Shown here: positions 12,885 to 26,916 of the stretch, in pieces
Position numbering within the stretch: the stretch's first letter is position 1
Layout: the number at the start of each line of letters is the position of its first letter
From: Chamaea fasciata
Lineage: Eukaryota; Chordata; Aves; Passeriformes; Sylviidae
Assembly: GCA_029207755.1 (NCBI GenBank)
Contig: JARCOQ010000002.1
Span: 2,604,001-2,668,000 of the forward strand
Direction of reading: 5' to 3'
DNA length: 64,000 bases
Made by a program: the position numbers and the translations under genes
Notes under the pieces: generated by a model
Database searches by the model: none
Seen by the model: the letters and a program-made list of their open reading frames with translations, nothing else
Told to the model about the DNA's origin: nothing

Positions 12885-15800
12885 GACCAAAACTATTACA
12901 GTTGCCCGTAAAATATTCTGCTCAGTACATTTAAATATGGTACATTTGCAACCCAAAAGGTTTGAGCCCCATCAGGTAATCTTTTAGCACAGAACATGGT
13001 GCAGGATTTGATAAAGAAGGGATGCCCTAACTACAGATGTTGCTGTCATTTGCTCTTTTGAGCTGCTAAGGAGCTTCCCAGGTGAGACACAGAGGTAAAT
13101 TTCACTCTACTGCCAGCAAGGAACTGAAACGTGGTACCTGTTCACTTTATCATTGCTATTTGCTGCCTTCATTCACAAATGATTTTTTCCTCAGCGATTG
13201 CAGCCACTGAGGGATAGGAAGGGCTGCAGGATTTGGCATCAGCCTTTGTGGGGCTCTGAGATCCAGAGAACGTGGTCTGAGAGGTCATTCCTCCCACAAG
13301 TGCAGTCTTGTGTAGTTTTCAGTTTTCCTTTTATTTTTTTTTAATAAGCAGTTTTATTAGAACTAAAACCAAACTAAGTGAAACTATTTATGCAGGCTTT
13401 CAAGGGCACTTTGAAGATGTTTATCTGGCATCAATATTCATTAGGAGTGAGTTGCCTTCAGTCCATTTTGCCTTTCTTAAAAGTCAAAGCCTAAAAGGTT
13501 TTTGACGAGGGGCAAGATGCTTTCTGTTGTTATTTATTTACATGTTTGTAACTGGGAAGAGTGACCTTCTTCCTAATGAAATGTATCCTTTTCTGTTCAG
13601 ATAAAAGTGGCCATTTCTGACTAAAAAGCAAACTGTTATCAGTCAGGTATAGATTCTTCTCCAAGCAGTGAGCAATATCCTTAAAAGGTTGTTCAGACCT
13701 CTCTGCTAACAGCAGCTACACTCTGCTGGTCTTTCAGGGACAAGATGGAAAAGGTCAATGAGGTACAATTGCTGTACTGTAATATTTACAGATAAAGTAC
13801 CAGATATGCCTAATTTAGAAAAGAAACTTCGTGAGCTTTCCATCATTAATTCATTTTATACTCTCCTTTTAAGCAGATCTCCACAGATGATTGGTGGAGG
13901 GCTTAGAGATTAGTTTAATAAATGCCTAGGCTAAATGGAGCTGAAAATTCAGAGGAATGGCTCAATTTGCTCAGTGTTCAGTGGAATAAGCTGGTGTGTC
14001 AGGCAGCTGTACACACAGGATTTTTGTTAATTGATCACAAGTCACATCCCACTGTTTCTCAAATGAGCGTATTCATCTTCACGGGTGTCCTGCAGAAGTG
14101 CAGAGCTTTATGTGCAAAAGGAACCTCCTCTACAGCATACCTGAGGGGTGTGCTTTGCCTTTTAGGTGTCCTCATTCATTTTTAGCTTGAGGTAAAGTTA
14201 AAGCCTTTTAAAACCAGATAAGATGCCCACGCACAAGTACTGAGTACAAACAGAGAAATCTAAAAGGTCCCCGTGATCTGTAAGTGCATGAAGTGGCATT
14301 AAATGCATCAGTAAATAGCATTAATCATGCTATTTATTATTCAATCTCTGAAAAATGCTTCTGGAATTCTTTCAGTACGACATTTTATTTCACAAAAATT
14401 TCTATGTAGAAAGTTGAGACCTTTGTAGAATGTTGCATTAGACAGCAGGTCTGCATCCTCACAACAGCAGTGCAGGGAGGGCTGCTCGGATTTGATTCCA
14501 GATCAATGTGAAGGCTGCCGGGGTCTGGTGAAGCAGACCAGGGACACATTGTCATCTTGTCTGTGCTGCCTGTTGTACAGCTCGCACAAATCAAAGCGCT
14601 TCAGCAGAGACAAGCCATGTTTCCATCCCGATCGATGCCGGCTGAGGAGCTGTCCTGGAGGCAGTGGCTGTTTTCCAGAGTGTCAGGTGTCTGTGGTTTG
14701 GTTTGCAGATGGATTCCCATCAGAGCAGCTCTTAGGAATGGCTGGAGATCAGGTCAATACCTCCCTGCCTTGCAGGAGTGAGAGTGGTGGAATGCTCGCT
14801 GCGTGGTTTTGATCCTTTTGATCAACAATCTGAAAGGGGAACCGTGTAAAATTATGTGGGAATTAATGGAAACCACAGATGTCTTTGCAGTGTCGGTGAA
14901 CCTGACCCATTGGTTCTTCTTCGTGCCATGGGCATCCAGCAGAACAAAATTTTTTGAGTTTAGCCTCAAAAGCAGCACATGCAAGCTGAGGGCAAGAATT
15001 AGAGGTGGGGAACAGTGAAGCTGTGTTGGTTTTGGAAGTAAGCGTGCTGGCTGGTCGTTCCAGCACATGCTGCTGTTTCAGCAGAGGTTTTCTGACTTAC
15101 CATGGTCTTCCACACCAGTTAAAAGACCCTTTGAGATCTTAAATAAGTGAGTACACCTCCTCCAGAACTTCTCCTAGAAGGAGGATGCCTGGCAGGAGAT
15201 CAGCCCTCAGGGCTAAGCTGTTTCAGGAATTCAGGCATAATTCTTTTTTTTTTCCCCCCAACTATGAAATAGCAAACCTAACCAAAAATCACTTCAGATA
15301 ATTTTTCTCTCAATATAAGTTGAATTAAAGCAGCTTGAGTAAAGTGGAGGTTAAATAACTAAGGCAATCTTCAACGCACAATAAGGGCAGCTAGGCCTTC
15401 ACCTTGAGTTCCATCAGTGAGTTTCTAACTCAGAGAATAAAAGAAGTCTGTAACTGAACATTTGCCTGCTGTCTTAATATTTTTCGTGTTCGAATTACGA
15501 CCTGCTATATTGATGTTCAGTTTCTGGTGTTTCGACTAAGAAAAGTATTGACTGTTGTGATGTGCTGGTAAGGGAAAAAAATATTATGAACTATAGAGAT
15601 CTAGGTGGGACTGTGATGTTCACATGCTATGCATTTCATGTCACTGTAAACCCCAGGAAGGAGAGAGAGGAGTGTGACACTGGTAATATTTTATAAACTG
15701 CTTTGCATTCATTTTGCACTGTTTTCAATAGCTGCATGTCAAAGAGCACAAGGAATCCAGCTGAGACCCCAGCAGCACGAGGCAGGAACGGTCCTGCAGC

Positions 15801-17174
15801 CTGGAGTTTGGGAACTGATCTCTGGGAAGCTGATATTCATATGCTGGACAAGTTTTACAATAGCTGGAACGCAGGGTTTGATTGACACTGTTTCTTCTTC
15901 ACTCCTGATCGTTGGAATTGCATGTAGGAACTGTTGGATTTTGAAGTGTGCGAGGACATCTGTCATGGCAAATCTATTTTTGAACAAAGCCTCTGTGCCA
16001 AAACTGTGCGAAAATCTGTCAAAAGTATATACTTCTCATAAGTTATGTGGGCTCTACCATTAATAAGGAGTATTTGGATGGGCAAATGTTGCCTACAGAC
16101 ACTAAAGCCTTCATTGTTTGGGGGTGTTTATTTGGGATTTTTTTGGATTTGTTTGTCTGGGGTTTTTGTACTGCCTGCCAAGGTCAGTGTGTTACAATTC
16201 CAGCCAGAATGAGGAGACATTCCTTTTCTCATTTACTCATTTGCTGATTTTCTGCTAGCAGTTACATTTTTCTGGAGTCTGGTATTAAATATTCCTTGGG
16301 CATTTCCTATTTGCAGCCAGCTGATTCCTGTGAGCTTTTCAAACATCTGAAGCTGGGCTGCTGGCAGTGGTTAGTGCAGCCAGCTTTGAGTGCCTCCAGG
16401 AACTCAGTTTTAGCTCCAAGAAGTGATAAGAAGTAGGAGGTGGTGAAAGGAGAAGTTGCAGCTGGCAAGTGGAAATAGAGGCTTCTTGGATCCTTTGCTC
16501 CATCTTTGAATGCATAACCTTAAAAGCGTTTTTCGTCCATGTGGTGCCTCGGCTGCCACAGGTACACAACAAAGCGAGTGGCCTCTTGCACAGATGTCTC
16601 TAAAAGAGTGACGGAAAATGCAAAGTGGCCTTGCTGCAGGTTTTAAAGCCTCACCCCAGCAGCAGAGCTCTCAGCATCCGAGCAGTCTTGCTGCTGCCTT
16701 GGTGAGCAGGTTGTCTTTGGCGCTGAAGTGTTCATGTTCATGCTCTTCTCTACCCACAGGGTATGAAAAATATCCCTTCTCCCCTGTAATCACAACTCAA
16801 GTAATTCTATCTCAGCCCCTCAGGTACACTTGTTTGCCTTCGGATGTCTGTGGAGACAGTGGAACTGTTGGTTTTTCAAATGCTGAAGATAAAAATGGCT
16901 CTGTTGACACAGATTTGAGAGGACCAGGCTTTTACAGCATGTCCTGCATGGCGCAGACTCAGAGTGCTTTAGAAGGAGCAGGGAGGATTCCAGGGAGCTG
17001 GAGATGCCCAGGGCTGCTGCTGGCAGTGTTCAAACCTTGTCTCCTGGGTGTTGCCACAGTCCCATACGTCTGAACATCACTCTCTTGCAGGTGGTCGTAA
17101 CCATGTGTTACAGATGCTGAGAAGGTGACATTTAGGCATTGAAATGCACTGGTTTATCTTTCTGAAGTAAAGAA

Positions 17175-17358
17175 AAGAGCATGAAAAACTTCTTTACAGT
17201 GTAAGTGACACTGGAACAGGTTGCCCAGAGAGGCCGTGGAGAGTCCCTCACTGGGGATATTCCAGAAGCCTCTGGATGCAATCCTGTGCCCTGTGCTCTG
17301 GGATGGCTGGAACCAATGACCCACTGTGGTCCCCTCCAACCTGACCCACTCTGGGATT
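17175..17358 (+). mobile_element. CR1 LINE 3'-end fragment
   Basis: The text CACTGGAACAGGTTGCCCAG, followed by AGAGGCCGTGGAGAG, GATGCAATCCTGTGCCCTGT, GACCCACTGTGGTCCC and CTCCAACCTGACCCACTCTG, is the conserved 3' end of the avian CR1 retrotransposon, read on the + strand. It encodes the end of the reverse transcriptase ORF in intact elements; here it is a short, diverged, 5'-truncated relic with no usable frame. It sits inside intron 3 in sense with the gene. Confidence 0.88.
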
Positions 17359-20300
17359 AATTGAGTAGGAAATGGAGCTCCTAAAATTATGACACCTTTT
17401 TAAAATTTTTATTTTAACAGAAAATATCTACTCCAAAATTATACATTAAACCCAGTACTCCTATAAGTTATTTATTTGAAGTTCTTTCCAGATTTATTTC
17501 TTACGCAATAAGATGCATTAGGATTTCAATATCCTAATAAATTTTTTCACTGATGTCTTGTGAAGAGCTAATTAGACTGACAAGTAATTGATGCTTCATT
17601 TTAAAATTAGAAGCTTTAAAAGCTTAATTTGAGGACAATTTCCATTTTTGTGTCCAGCATATTGTTTTGGGAGAGATGTTTCTAGATGGAGTGTCAGTCT
17701 GACTTTGGTAGGTTTTTTTTTGCCTTTTATAGAGAGGGTGGTTGCATTGGCTTGTGTTGTCTTGCATCAGAGTTGTTCTGCCTTAGAGGAGGTTTGATGA
17801 CTGCGAAAACTCAGGAGAAAGAGAGAGAGAGGAAACAGAATTGTTGCTTTTTATGGGTGGCTTGTAACTTGGTGTGCCAAGTTTAGCGTTATTTTTGTGT
17901 TCTATTTTCCAGATTACCAATAAAAGGGAAGTTTCTTGTTCCTAAATCTCTAATTAGGCTTGATTTTACAAATTATGTTCTTTTGATTAAAGCTGTGAGA
18001 TGACTCACATGGACATGAGAAGAATTGTTATGGACATGAGATAATCCACAGTCTACTCCTCAGGAATTTCTGATTACCCAGTGTATCTCCTTTAGAGATA
18101 GTCCTTCCAGGACCTTCTCCTGTGATGTTAAGCAGGCTGTGATGGTTTGAAATGCTATAAAAATGTTTTTTAAAGTCACAACTGTATTTGTAAACGAGAA
18201 CATCTGAAACTAGTTGGGAAATTTAATCTCTGGTTCTTGAGAAACTTTCCTGTTATCAGTGAGTCATAACAGTGACAAAATACTCCAGAAGAGTGAAGAA
18301 TGGTGTTTATTTTCTGATCAAGTCCTGGTTTTAGTTTTAGTCCTGGCTAAACCACTGCAATTGCAAATAACTTGAGTTGAACAATAATAATTTTTGATTG
18401 TATGGAAGGCCTCAATATAGTTTATTTTCCACATGCATCCATCCCAGAGTCTTCTCAATTTAGTTCCCATGTTATCCTGCAGGAGAGCAAAAGGGAAGGC
18501 TTAGCAGAAAGCAGTTTTTTGCTGTTGGCTAATTGTAAAATTCTTAATGCATTTCTTGGTATGTGGGAAAGTTTTTTAACATCTCCCTAGGCATTTTTAT
18601 GATCGATTTAAATATTTGGTTCTGGCATCTTGCTTGATGAGCATCCTTTGTAATTTAATATGGTTGAGATGAGGACCTTCCACTCACCAAGGAGTAAAAT
18701 CTTTTGTGTTTTGTTTCTCTGAAGTGGGGAGTGCAAGTTTCTAATGTGAAGTGTGTCATAAGGGATTTTTTTTGGGGAAAAAAAATATTTCTTTTTATTA
18801 TGAATATCTATAATGACTTCAGAATATTTTTCTTTTCTTTATTTTAGTTTTCCTTTAAAAGGTGAGGAGTAGTAGTCTCATGGATAAATCTTTTGTGTGG
18901 TTGAGTTTCTGGCTCCCTGGGATCCTTTGGAGAGCTGAGTCCCTCTGGCTCTTTCCCAGTTCCCCGACTGTGGTACCAAGCTCATATGTGGGTGGATAGC
19001 AATGGCTTGGACATTAATAGTGGTGTGACTGAATGCCGTTTAATGTGATCTGTACTGATGAGTTGTTTCTTTTCTCTATTTCTGGTGTGGTTTTTTATTT
19101 TTTAGATGCATGAGCATATTCTTAGCACAAGTAATTTGTATGAAAATGCAAATGTGCCAGTTGTCCTGGCACTGGTTACCTTACATAACTCCACCAAATG
19201 GCCATGATTCAAGAAAAAGCTCTGTTTGTGCAGGTGCTAAGTGCATTTTCAGAAGCCAAAATGTGAAAGTGTTTGTTGTACTGTCAAGAAATCATTCTTT
19301 TCCCTCGCAACTGAGATGAATTATAGATTTCCAAACTCTTCTTGTGCTATTTGTGATGCACCGCCTGTATTCTTTAGAGCCAGTGTACCAGGACTCTGGT
19401 CCTGGTTAATAGAGGTTAAAAGGCTCTACCTGTGATAGCTGGGCTTCAAACAGGGATGATTTTTGTGGGCCTTACAAGATTTCAGCATCTTGAATTGACA
19501 GCGTCCATGCTTTGGCTCTGACAGGAGTAGCTGAGCAGGTTTTCTTTTTTTTTCCTAGACCTGATGAGTAGAAGATGTCAGATTACAGGTGAAGGACGGA
19601 CACCTCAGATGAAATAATTTGGTTTTAGTTTTAACACGACGGGAATTGTGTGGAGCAGGGTTGATGGCTTGCTGGGGATGATGTGCTGGAGTTCATGCCC
19701 AAACCAGAGCTCTGTGACACCAGGAGAGCATCTTTCTCAAGCCTTGGTCAGAAACCAGAGTGGGGCACGCCAGGATCCTTCCCTTTGCTCCCTGAGCTGA
19801 GAAACAACAGAGACAGAGAAACAACAGAGAATCTCTGGGCCTCAAGGGGAAAACCCCCAATATTGATGTGGTTTTGTAGGTTGCCATCCTCACGAAGGAG
19901 ATAATACTCAAGAGCTGGCCAAAGAGCCCAGACATTCCCTGTGTAATTTCCAGTGCTCAAACACCTTTCTAAGCCACCTCTAACCATAAATATGATGATA
20001 ACCTCTGCAGCACGCCCGTATGCTTGCAGGAATGCAAAGGGGCTTACAAAAGCAGTATTTAGCGGCCAACCGTGGGGACATGATTTCAGACCTGTGACAC
20101 TGGAGCTTTGTTCCAGTCTTTGCCACTGCAACTGCACCAATGCAAGGTTTTGTCTCTCAGCTCCCTGCAGAATAAATGTTGCTGGTGCAGGCATTCAGGA
20201 ATATAATTGTGAAAAAATGAGGCTCATCACACAAAGATCACAGTGTGTTTGCCTGCTCTGTATATTACATTTCATCTTTTCTCTGCAGCTTTTTTTAAGG

Positions 20301-22338
20301 TGGCCCATGGAAAGGGCTGTAAATGCCAACAGGGCACAGCACCACCGTGCCTCATTTCTGTCACAGGAGGCATTTTATCAGTTAAGTACTGAACATACCC
20401 AGAATTGTGTTTGGCATGCGTTTAGGCAGATGTTCGGAATGAAAAGCATGTTATGAATGAGATGCCTCTCACTCCATGGCTGGCTATGAAAAACCTGTTA
20501 GTCATTAATGGAGAAAAAAAAAAAAAGAGCTATTTTTTTAAATAAATCAGACAAACTTGGGATGTTGTTTAGGTATTAGGGGATGTGCATGTCACTCTGT
20601 GTGTGTGCATGGTATAATTTTAAGACCTGTGGTAATAGAGACCCGAGGGGGAAAAAAAGAAAAAAAAATCCAGAAACTTTTTGGGTGATCTTATTTTTTT
20701 TTTCCAATATACATTTTGTCATTCCTTTCAGCATTAAAGCCTTTTTTCCTTTTCCCTCAGTGTCAGAGGCTGAAACCTCACTCCAGTGTTTGATTTATTG
20801 AACTGGCAGCTCTTGCTGCTGTCACAGGTACAGGAGTGGCAGTGACTGTACTACATCAATATAGAATGCTTGTCTTCAGGTTTTCAGTTTAGTATGATTC
20901 CCTCAGAGTGGTCTGACTGGGTGAAAACTCTGTTTTAATAGCTGAGAATTAGTTGGAACATTCAAGCGTTTTCCATGAGGTTGTCACCTTCTCCCGGGAA
21001 GATGATCTTTATGAAGAAAATTAGTTCCCAAAAAAAAGGCAGCATGCCATGCAATAGGTGGTTTTTAAAGCAATGTTTCTGCAGCCTCCATCAGGGGAAG
21101 AGAGAGTTGTTGATCTCTCCGTGGACACTCAGAACACCCCACAACCACGCACAGGAGTGGTATCACACCCCAAGGCAGAGCTGTGAATGTTTCTTCACTC
21201 AAAAATGTGACGTTCCAGAAGCCTTTCAATGTGTGTTTTACGTGGCTTTGCTCAGGCTGACCCTTCAGAGAACCACAGGATCTTTCTGGTGTAAATACTT
21301 GGTGGAAAATTAAGACCTCAGCTTCAGCATCAGAAAACTTGTCATTATGTCAGATGTAAAATATGTGGTGTCAGGGGGTCTGTGGGCGTTTCTGCCATTG
21401 GCTATGAACTGGGGAAAAGCTTTTAACCTCCTCTTTTATTTTCAGCCTTTTACAAAAATGTGGTGACAGCTCGCAGCCATCATCTTGGGAAGGTCCTTAG
21501 AAAGAATTTTTAAGGGTTTTGATCAGTTCTTTTTGTAAAGACATAACAAAATATAAAAAGCTGTGCCTGTGCTGAAGTGTGAGTCTTGCTGAGTTTGCTG
21601 GTAGAGGTTTGTGTTTTAATATGGAAAAGCTCTGCCTTATCCCCAAAGCAAAGCTGAATTCTGGAGTTGGATGAACTGGTCCTGTCACTTTTGAAGTTAG
21701 TTCTTGGGGGAAAAGGTGGTAGGTTTTCTTTTTTTGTACTTGAGTCTCATTTACAACATTTTATCTGTAATTTTTAAAAAATACTTTTTTGGAGTATGTG
21801 TATGATGGAGTGCTTTTCGATAGAATTATTTTTATAAGAGGATAAATGACTTCTCCTGGCCACATGAAGTTTATAATGCTTTTATAATGCTTTTTTGGTG
21901 CAGTTTGGAGCAAACCAACCCCTCGGGTCCTGCGTTTTGAGGAGATACCTTTAGCATTTATCTCCAGTGTTTAATTATTTGGCACTTGTCACTTCTGGGG
22001 ACTCCAATCCTCACCTTTCCCCAAGGACAGAGCATTTGCAAACATCCCAGTTCCACGACAAACTCTTTCCTTTAGCATTCCCGAGGCGCTCGAGGGATGC
22101 CCGGCATGGAGAAAAACCATGATTCTCTAAACCCACTTCTCCTGATGAATTTCTCGTTGTTTCACAAGGGCTTTGATGTGTTTTGAGCAGGTTTACAGCC
22201 TGCCCTGTGGCAGCTTCAGTGCCCAGTCAGTGGAGATAAACTGGGGGAGGACTGGCAGTGAAATCTTAAAAAATGTGCTGACATCCCAGGTGAATCACAG
22301 ACATAGGATTTGACTGATTTTGTTTTGGGGTGGTGGGG

Positions 22339-22665
22339 TTTTTCCTTTTTTTTTTTTTCTTTTTTTTCCCCCCTCCTTTTTCTTCCTTCTTTCCCCCTTT
22401 TTTCCTTTTTTTCCCTTTTTTTTTTCTTTTCCCCCCTTTTCCCCCCTTTTCCCCCCTTTTCCCCCCTTTTCCCCCCTTTTCCCCCCTTTTCCCCCCTTTT
22501 CCCCCCTTTTCCCCCCTTTTCCCCCCTTTTCCCCTTTTTTCCTTTTTTTCTCTTCCCTTTTTTCCCCTTTTTTCCCTTTCTTCTTTTTTCTTTTTTCTTT
22601 CTTATTTTTTTTTACTTTTTCCCCTTTTTTTTCCTTTTTTTTTTTTTTTTTTTTTTTTCTTTTTT
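22339..22665 (+). repeat. Polypyrimidine tract with (CCCCCCTTTT)10
   Basis: For 327 bases the + strand is only C and T except for an A at 22604 and one at 22614. Its core, 22431-22530, is ten perfect copies of CCCCCCTTTT, so the other strand carries ten G6 runs separated by A4. The flanks are irregular C and T runs, ending in a long T run. Reading frames rich in Phe, Pro, Lys or Gly across it are products of the composition and not genes. Confidence 0.97.
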
Positions 22666-23076
22666 GGTTCCTGATTGGGATGTAGAGAGTTGCTGTCACT
22701 TGCGGTCCCTCTGCTCCATTTGCCTCAGGAGATGGGGGGGTTTGAATTGCAGCATGCAGAGATAAATCAGAGCCCCCTTTTCACTCAGCACTGATGCTTC
22801 TGTTACAAAGTTTGCTGTCTTTCTCTCGCTGGGCAGCTCTTTTGGGGTGGTGTGATCTCAGATGCTGGAATATGCAGTCAGCACTTTCTCATCTGTCTCT
22901 CTCTGGTGTTAATTACAAAGCCTTTGCAGCCTGCACCATTGCTTCTTTTCAACTGTGTTTAGTCAGGCTTATTTCTGAAACTAAATAAAGGAGAAGGAGC
23001 TGAAGAATTAATACTGGCACCTGCCAGTGCTTGAGTTAATGAGCTATATGAAGGAAAGCCTTGAGAAATTTCCCCC

Positions 23077-23100
23077 TTTTTTTTTTTTTTTTTTTTTTTT
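23077..23100 (+). repeat. T24 homopolymer
   Basis: A run of 24 T follows CCCCC. No retroelement is visible next to it. Confidence 0.95.
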
Positions 23101-24297
23101 CTGTTTTAATTACTCTGGTTGTCCTGTAGCACCAGTCAGCACTCCAAGTAGCGTTAATTTCTTTGCCACAAGAAATCCCATTAAAAAGAGCTACTTCCCT
23201 GTGTAGTTTTAACCCTTATATTTATCGTAACCTCTGATACAAAGAAGGAGAAAACCTCAGCATTTCTGCCTCTTAAAAATGCAAGGTTTCACTGTGAAAT
23301 GTTCTTCCACTGCATGCTGAGCTGGGATCCGTGAAGGCACGAACTTACCTTTCACTTTTTAACTGAGTTTTGCAATTCAGAGTTGTGTTTTTTTTTTTTT
23401 TTTTTTGGTTTTGGTCATTTTTAACCGATATATTTGAAATATAAAAATGGTTAAATGACACACGGCAAGTTGAGCTGCGTTCCTGTCTTGCTGGTCACTC
23501 ACACTGAGTTTTTGTGCGGGCTGGGCAGGAATAGACAGCAACTCATTGCTGCTTCCTGCAAGTGAGGGTCTCCCTTCAAAATATCTCCCTTCAAAATATC
23601 ACGGAAGCAGCTTTTCGAAAGCCAGAGCCCAGCACTGTGTGTGTGAAGCCTCTGATCTTAGATTAAAATAATGCTCAGCGTGGGAGGGTGAAACTCAGAG
23701 TGGTGGTCAGAGTTTGGGAAAGGTGACACGGGAAACAGGAAATAGCCAACGAGTATTTGGGCCGGATATTCACCAAACAGTGGTTTCATCAACCCAAAGG
23801 CCATAAAGGCTGTGAAGCAGCAGTCACAAGAGGATGCTGCTTAGGAGAAAACCCCCTAATTAATGAAAGGTATCAGTATATCGGAGTGCCAAAATGGCTG
23901 TTTATCTGAATTGCCAGCAGCTCCCTGCCAACTCTTCATAAACGTAAAAAAAAAAAATTTCCCTTGCCATTGTAGAATTTTTTCCCAATATTCCCTTTAT
24001 AGAGGCAGAAAGTACAACTTCCAGACTCTGTTTCTAAAGGTTTAGTATAACCAGGGTATGAGTAGAGTAAGGTGTTCCTTTCCCCATGCCTAAAAAGTAA
24101 AATGCCTCCAATTTATGGAACATTCATTTATTTTTTAGTGCCACAAAAAACTGCATAATTTCACAGGAAAAAAGATTTTTTTAACGCTGTGTTTTTAAAA
24201 CGGGAATTGCATCTTCTGCTTTCTTATAATTGGTTTTTATTTAATTACTGAAGGTTGCCCTTCTCTCCTTTGGGAATATTTGAGGTTTTATCTTCTT

Positions 24298-24373
24298 GTT
24301 TTGTTTTGTTTTGTTTTGTTTTGTTTTGTTTTGTTTTGTTTTGTTTTGTTTTGTTTTGTTTTGTTTTGTTTTG
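24298..24373 (+). repeat. (TTTTG)n microsatellite
   Basis: About fifteen uninterrupted pentanucleotide units cover 76 bp, ending where GCTTG breaks the pattern. The purity suggests a young and probably length-variable locus. Confidence 0.97.
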
Positions 24374-26479
24374 CTTGACACTGTTTCTTCTCCTATTTAT
24401 GAGAATTTGACACAACATTCTTCTACATTAATAGTTCAAAAGTAAACCTAATTTAGTAGTGTCATCATGGCAGCCTCTTTCTGAAGTACGGTGGCAATGT
24501 AATAAGGAGTCACTGAATCAAAAGGGAAATTAATTTTCTGTGTCCTTACTGAGAGTGGCTAATTGAAAGGAAGGTATTTAACTGATGAAGGTTGGATTGT
24601 TTGTGGTATAGCTCTAAATCAAGGGTTTGGGGTTGCCTGTGCTGCTACCTTGACAGCTTTCTTTAGGATAGCCAAACACACACAAAATAAATAATCAGAG
24701 GAAGGAAGAGAATTTCTCCTAACTGTCCACAGCCAGGTAAAGTATTTCTGCTATAATTCACCTGACTCTATCACAGCATTTCTTTGTTTCATTCTTGTTA
24801 CTTTTTTTTTCCCCCTCTTGTTTTTCTCTAATTTAATATTGGTAGTTTAGAGTGAAGCATGTCACTGTCCTCTCTGAATATAAGAATAGTGGATTAGGGA
24901 TAGAAATCGGATAGGATGTAGATCTGAAATCTACTTTTAACATCTTCCTCTTTTTTTCTACGCTTTAATTTTTTCTTTTTTTACAAGGATCCAAAGTATC
25001 TTATTTATGACAATATTAGGATTAAAGGACATAATTAAAGGCTATTAGCTGTCAGTGGAGTTGCATCACTTGGGCAAAAGCAGGGCCCCTTATCTCCGTG
25101 TGGATGCATGAATGGCACCAGTTCAGCATCTGCCACGTCTGTTTAAAATAATAATGAATTTAGTCCTTAGGAAAGCAAAAGATTAACAACAACAGCAGCT
25201 CCTGCCAGGATTAGAGTAGGGAAGTGCTGCAGCAGCGTTTCTCAGCCACTCTGCCAAGACACTTGAGTTGTAGCTGGTAAGAACAAGGCTGTTTGAGCCA
25301 TTTAAATCCCACTTTTCCAGAGGAGCCCCCCAGGTCCCAGCACACGTGTGCTCAAGATGTGGGTCCTCACCCACCGTGGCTCGGTGCTCACGCCCGCGGC
25401 TGACAGGCAGCAAAGTCTTCGTGCTTCTTTGTTTGTAATAAATTCGTGTCGTGGCAAGGGTTGAAAGTAAGGTTCGGAGATATTAAAGGCTTAAAAAGAG
25501 CTTCTGGAGTAATTTTGCACTTCGGTTTGTGTTACTGCATGACAGTGCTGCTGGTTTGCCACAGTGGTTCTTTGTCACATGCAGCCCTGAGCCCTCTGCT
25601 TGCAATGATCTCAGAACCTCCTTTGCCAACTCATTACACTATTTGTTTTTAGTAGCCGCCTTTTCATCTTTTAAGATGTTAGCTTTAATTTCTTGACTAC
25701 AGGCATTTTTCTCTTGCACTTGCCTCACTTTTTTATGAACACTAAATTTCAGCAGTGTGTTTCATCCGGGTAGCTGTTGGGACCACTTTTAAAAGTGGAG
25801 ACTTTCTACACAGATACAGCATTTGGCTTAGTGGCACTTTCTGGAGGCTGTTCTGGACAGAGTTGGTGGCATTTTTAATATAAACACAAGCACTTCACCA
25901 CCAGGTGCTGGGTAGGGGGACCAGATTCTCCCACCAGATGAAAGATTGGACATGTCTGACAACAGTAGTCTTCAACTCAAAACCAGAAATGTCACCATCT
26001 TATCCCTAAGACAGTGGTGTTCTTTAAAGTTTGGAAAGGAATGTAAGATGTTCTGGTTGTATGAAGCAATTTGTAATTTTATTATAACTGATCATCTTTC
26101 TCTCTCTTGTTCCTTGCTTTTTTTTATTATTTTTTTTTTTAATATTCTCATCCATTATGAAGCCCAAAGTTCAACAGCAAAATAAACCAGAGAATGTTGT
26201 TAGTGTCTTTCTTTCGTGCTGGATTTTTAATTTTGGAGGCAGAAAATTAGCAATAAAGATAATGAAGAGATTTCACTGCTTCTTTAGCTTAATTAAACAG
26301 CAGATAGCTGAAGGAAATCAACAGACTAATGCTGACAAAGATTGTGTTAACTTTCTCACAGTTAATGTTTAGGATTATAAAACAGTAAATAATGGAATAT
26401 GTGCATTTGGTTTTCTCCCTAATAAATTCCCACAACTGATGTTAGTGCATTAATTTATTAGTTTTTATACATTTCTCCC

Positions 26480-26481
<2 letters not shown>

Positions 26482-26510
<29 letters not shown>

Positions 26511-26528
26511 GTGTGTGTGTGTGTGTGG
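26482..26528 (+). repeat. Compound (AT)n-(GT)n microsatellite
   Basis: About ten AT units are followed by GTATATAT and then about nine and a half TG units. A compound dinucleotide repeat of this type is normally polymorphic. Confidence 0.95.
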
Positions 26529-26901
26529 TTAATAAGTCTTTAAGAAATCACAGAAAGTTGTTCTGGAAATGTAATTGCAGAGGGAAAGTGAAAAGAGGAG
26601 CACAATGAGAACACAAATGTGATTTTTTTGGTGTGGGTTATTCTGCACTCTAAGGTGTCCGGCTAGGAGAGACCAAATGTGGGAAAGCTGTCACAGGAGA
26701 AGAACACTCAGCGCTCAGCTAAGAAAGCAAAGTGAAAAGATAAAGAAGTCCTGGGGCTCTACCGTGGAAAGACAATGAGAATGGAAAAACAGGACAAGAT
26801 GGGACTCAACAGTGCTGTCCTAAAATTTAGAAACTAAATAATCAACCTACTTCTGTAGAGTTTGTGTGGTTTTGGCCTCTTTCCAGGGTGTGTTGGGCTT
26901 T

Positions 26902-26916
26902 CCCCCCCCCCCCCCC
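26902..26916 (+). repeat. C15 homopolymer
   Basis: An uninterrupted run of 15 C. Runs of this kind are often miscounted during sequencing. Confidence 0.95.

Noticed and set aside
16618..17073. A 151-codon open frame on the plus strand
   Set aside because: No domain or family resemblance and intronic context; it looks like a chance frame.
22295..22765. Several overlapping open frames of 114-151 codons on both strands
   Set aside because: They encode only Phe/Pro/Ser or Lys/Gly strings made by the polypyrimidine tract; there is no protein-like composition.
24298..24373. Regular repeat considered as a CRISPR-like array
   Set aside because: The pentanucleotide units have no spacers, and the host is a vertebrate; it is a microsatellite.
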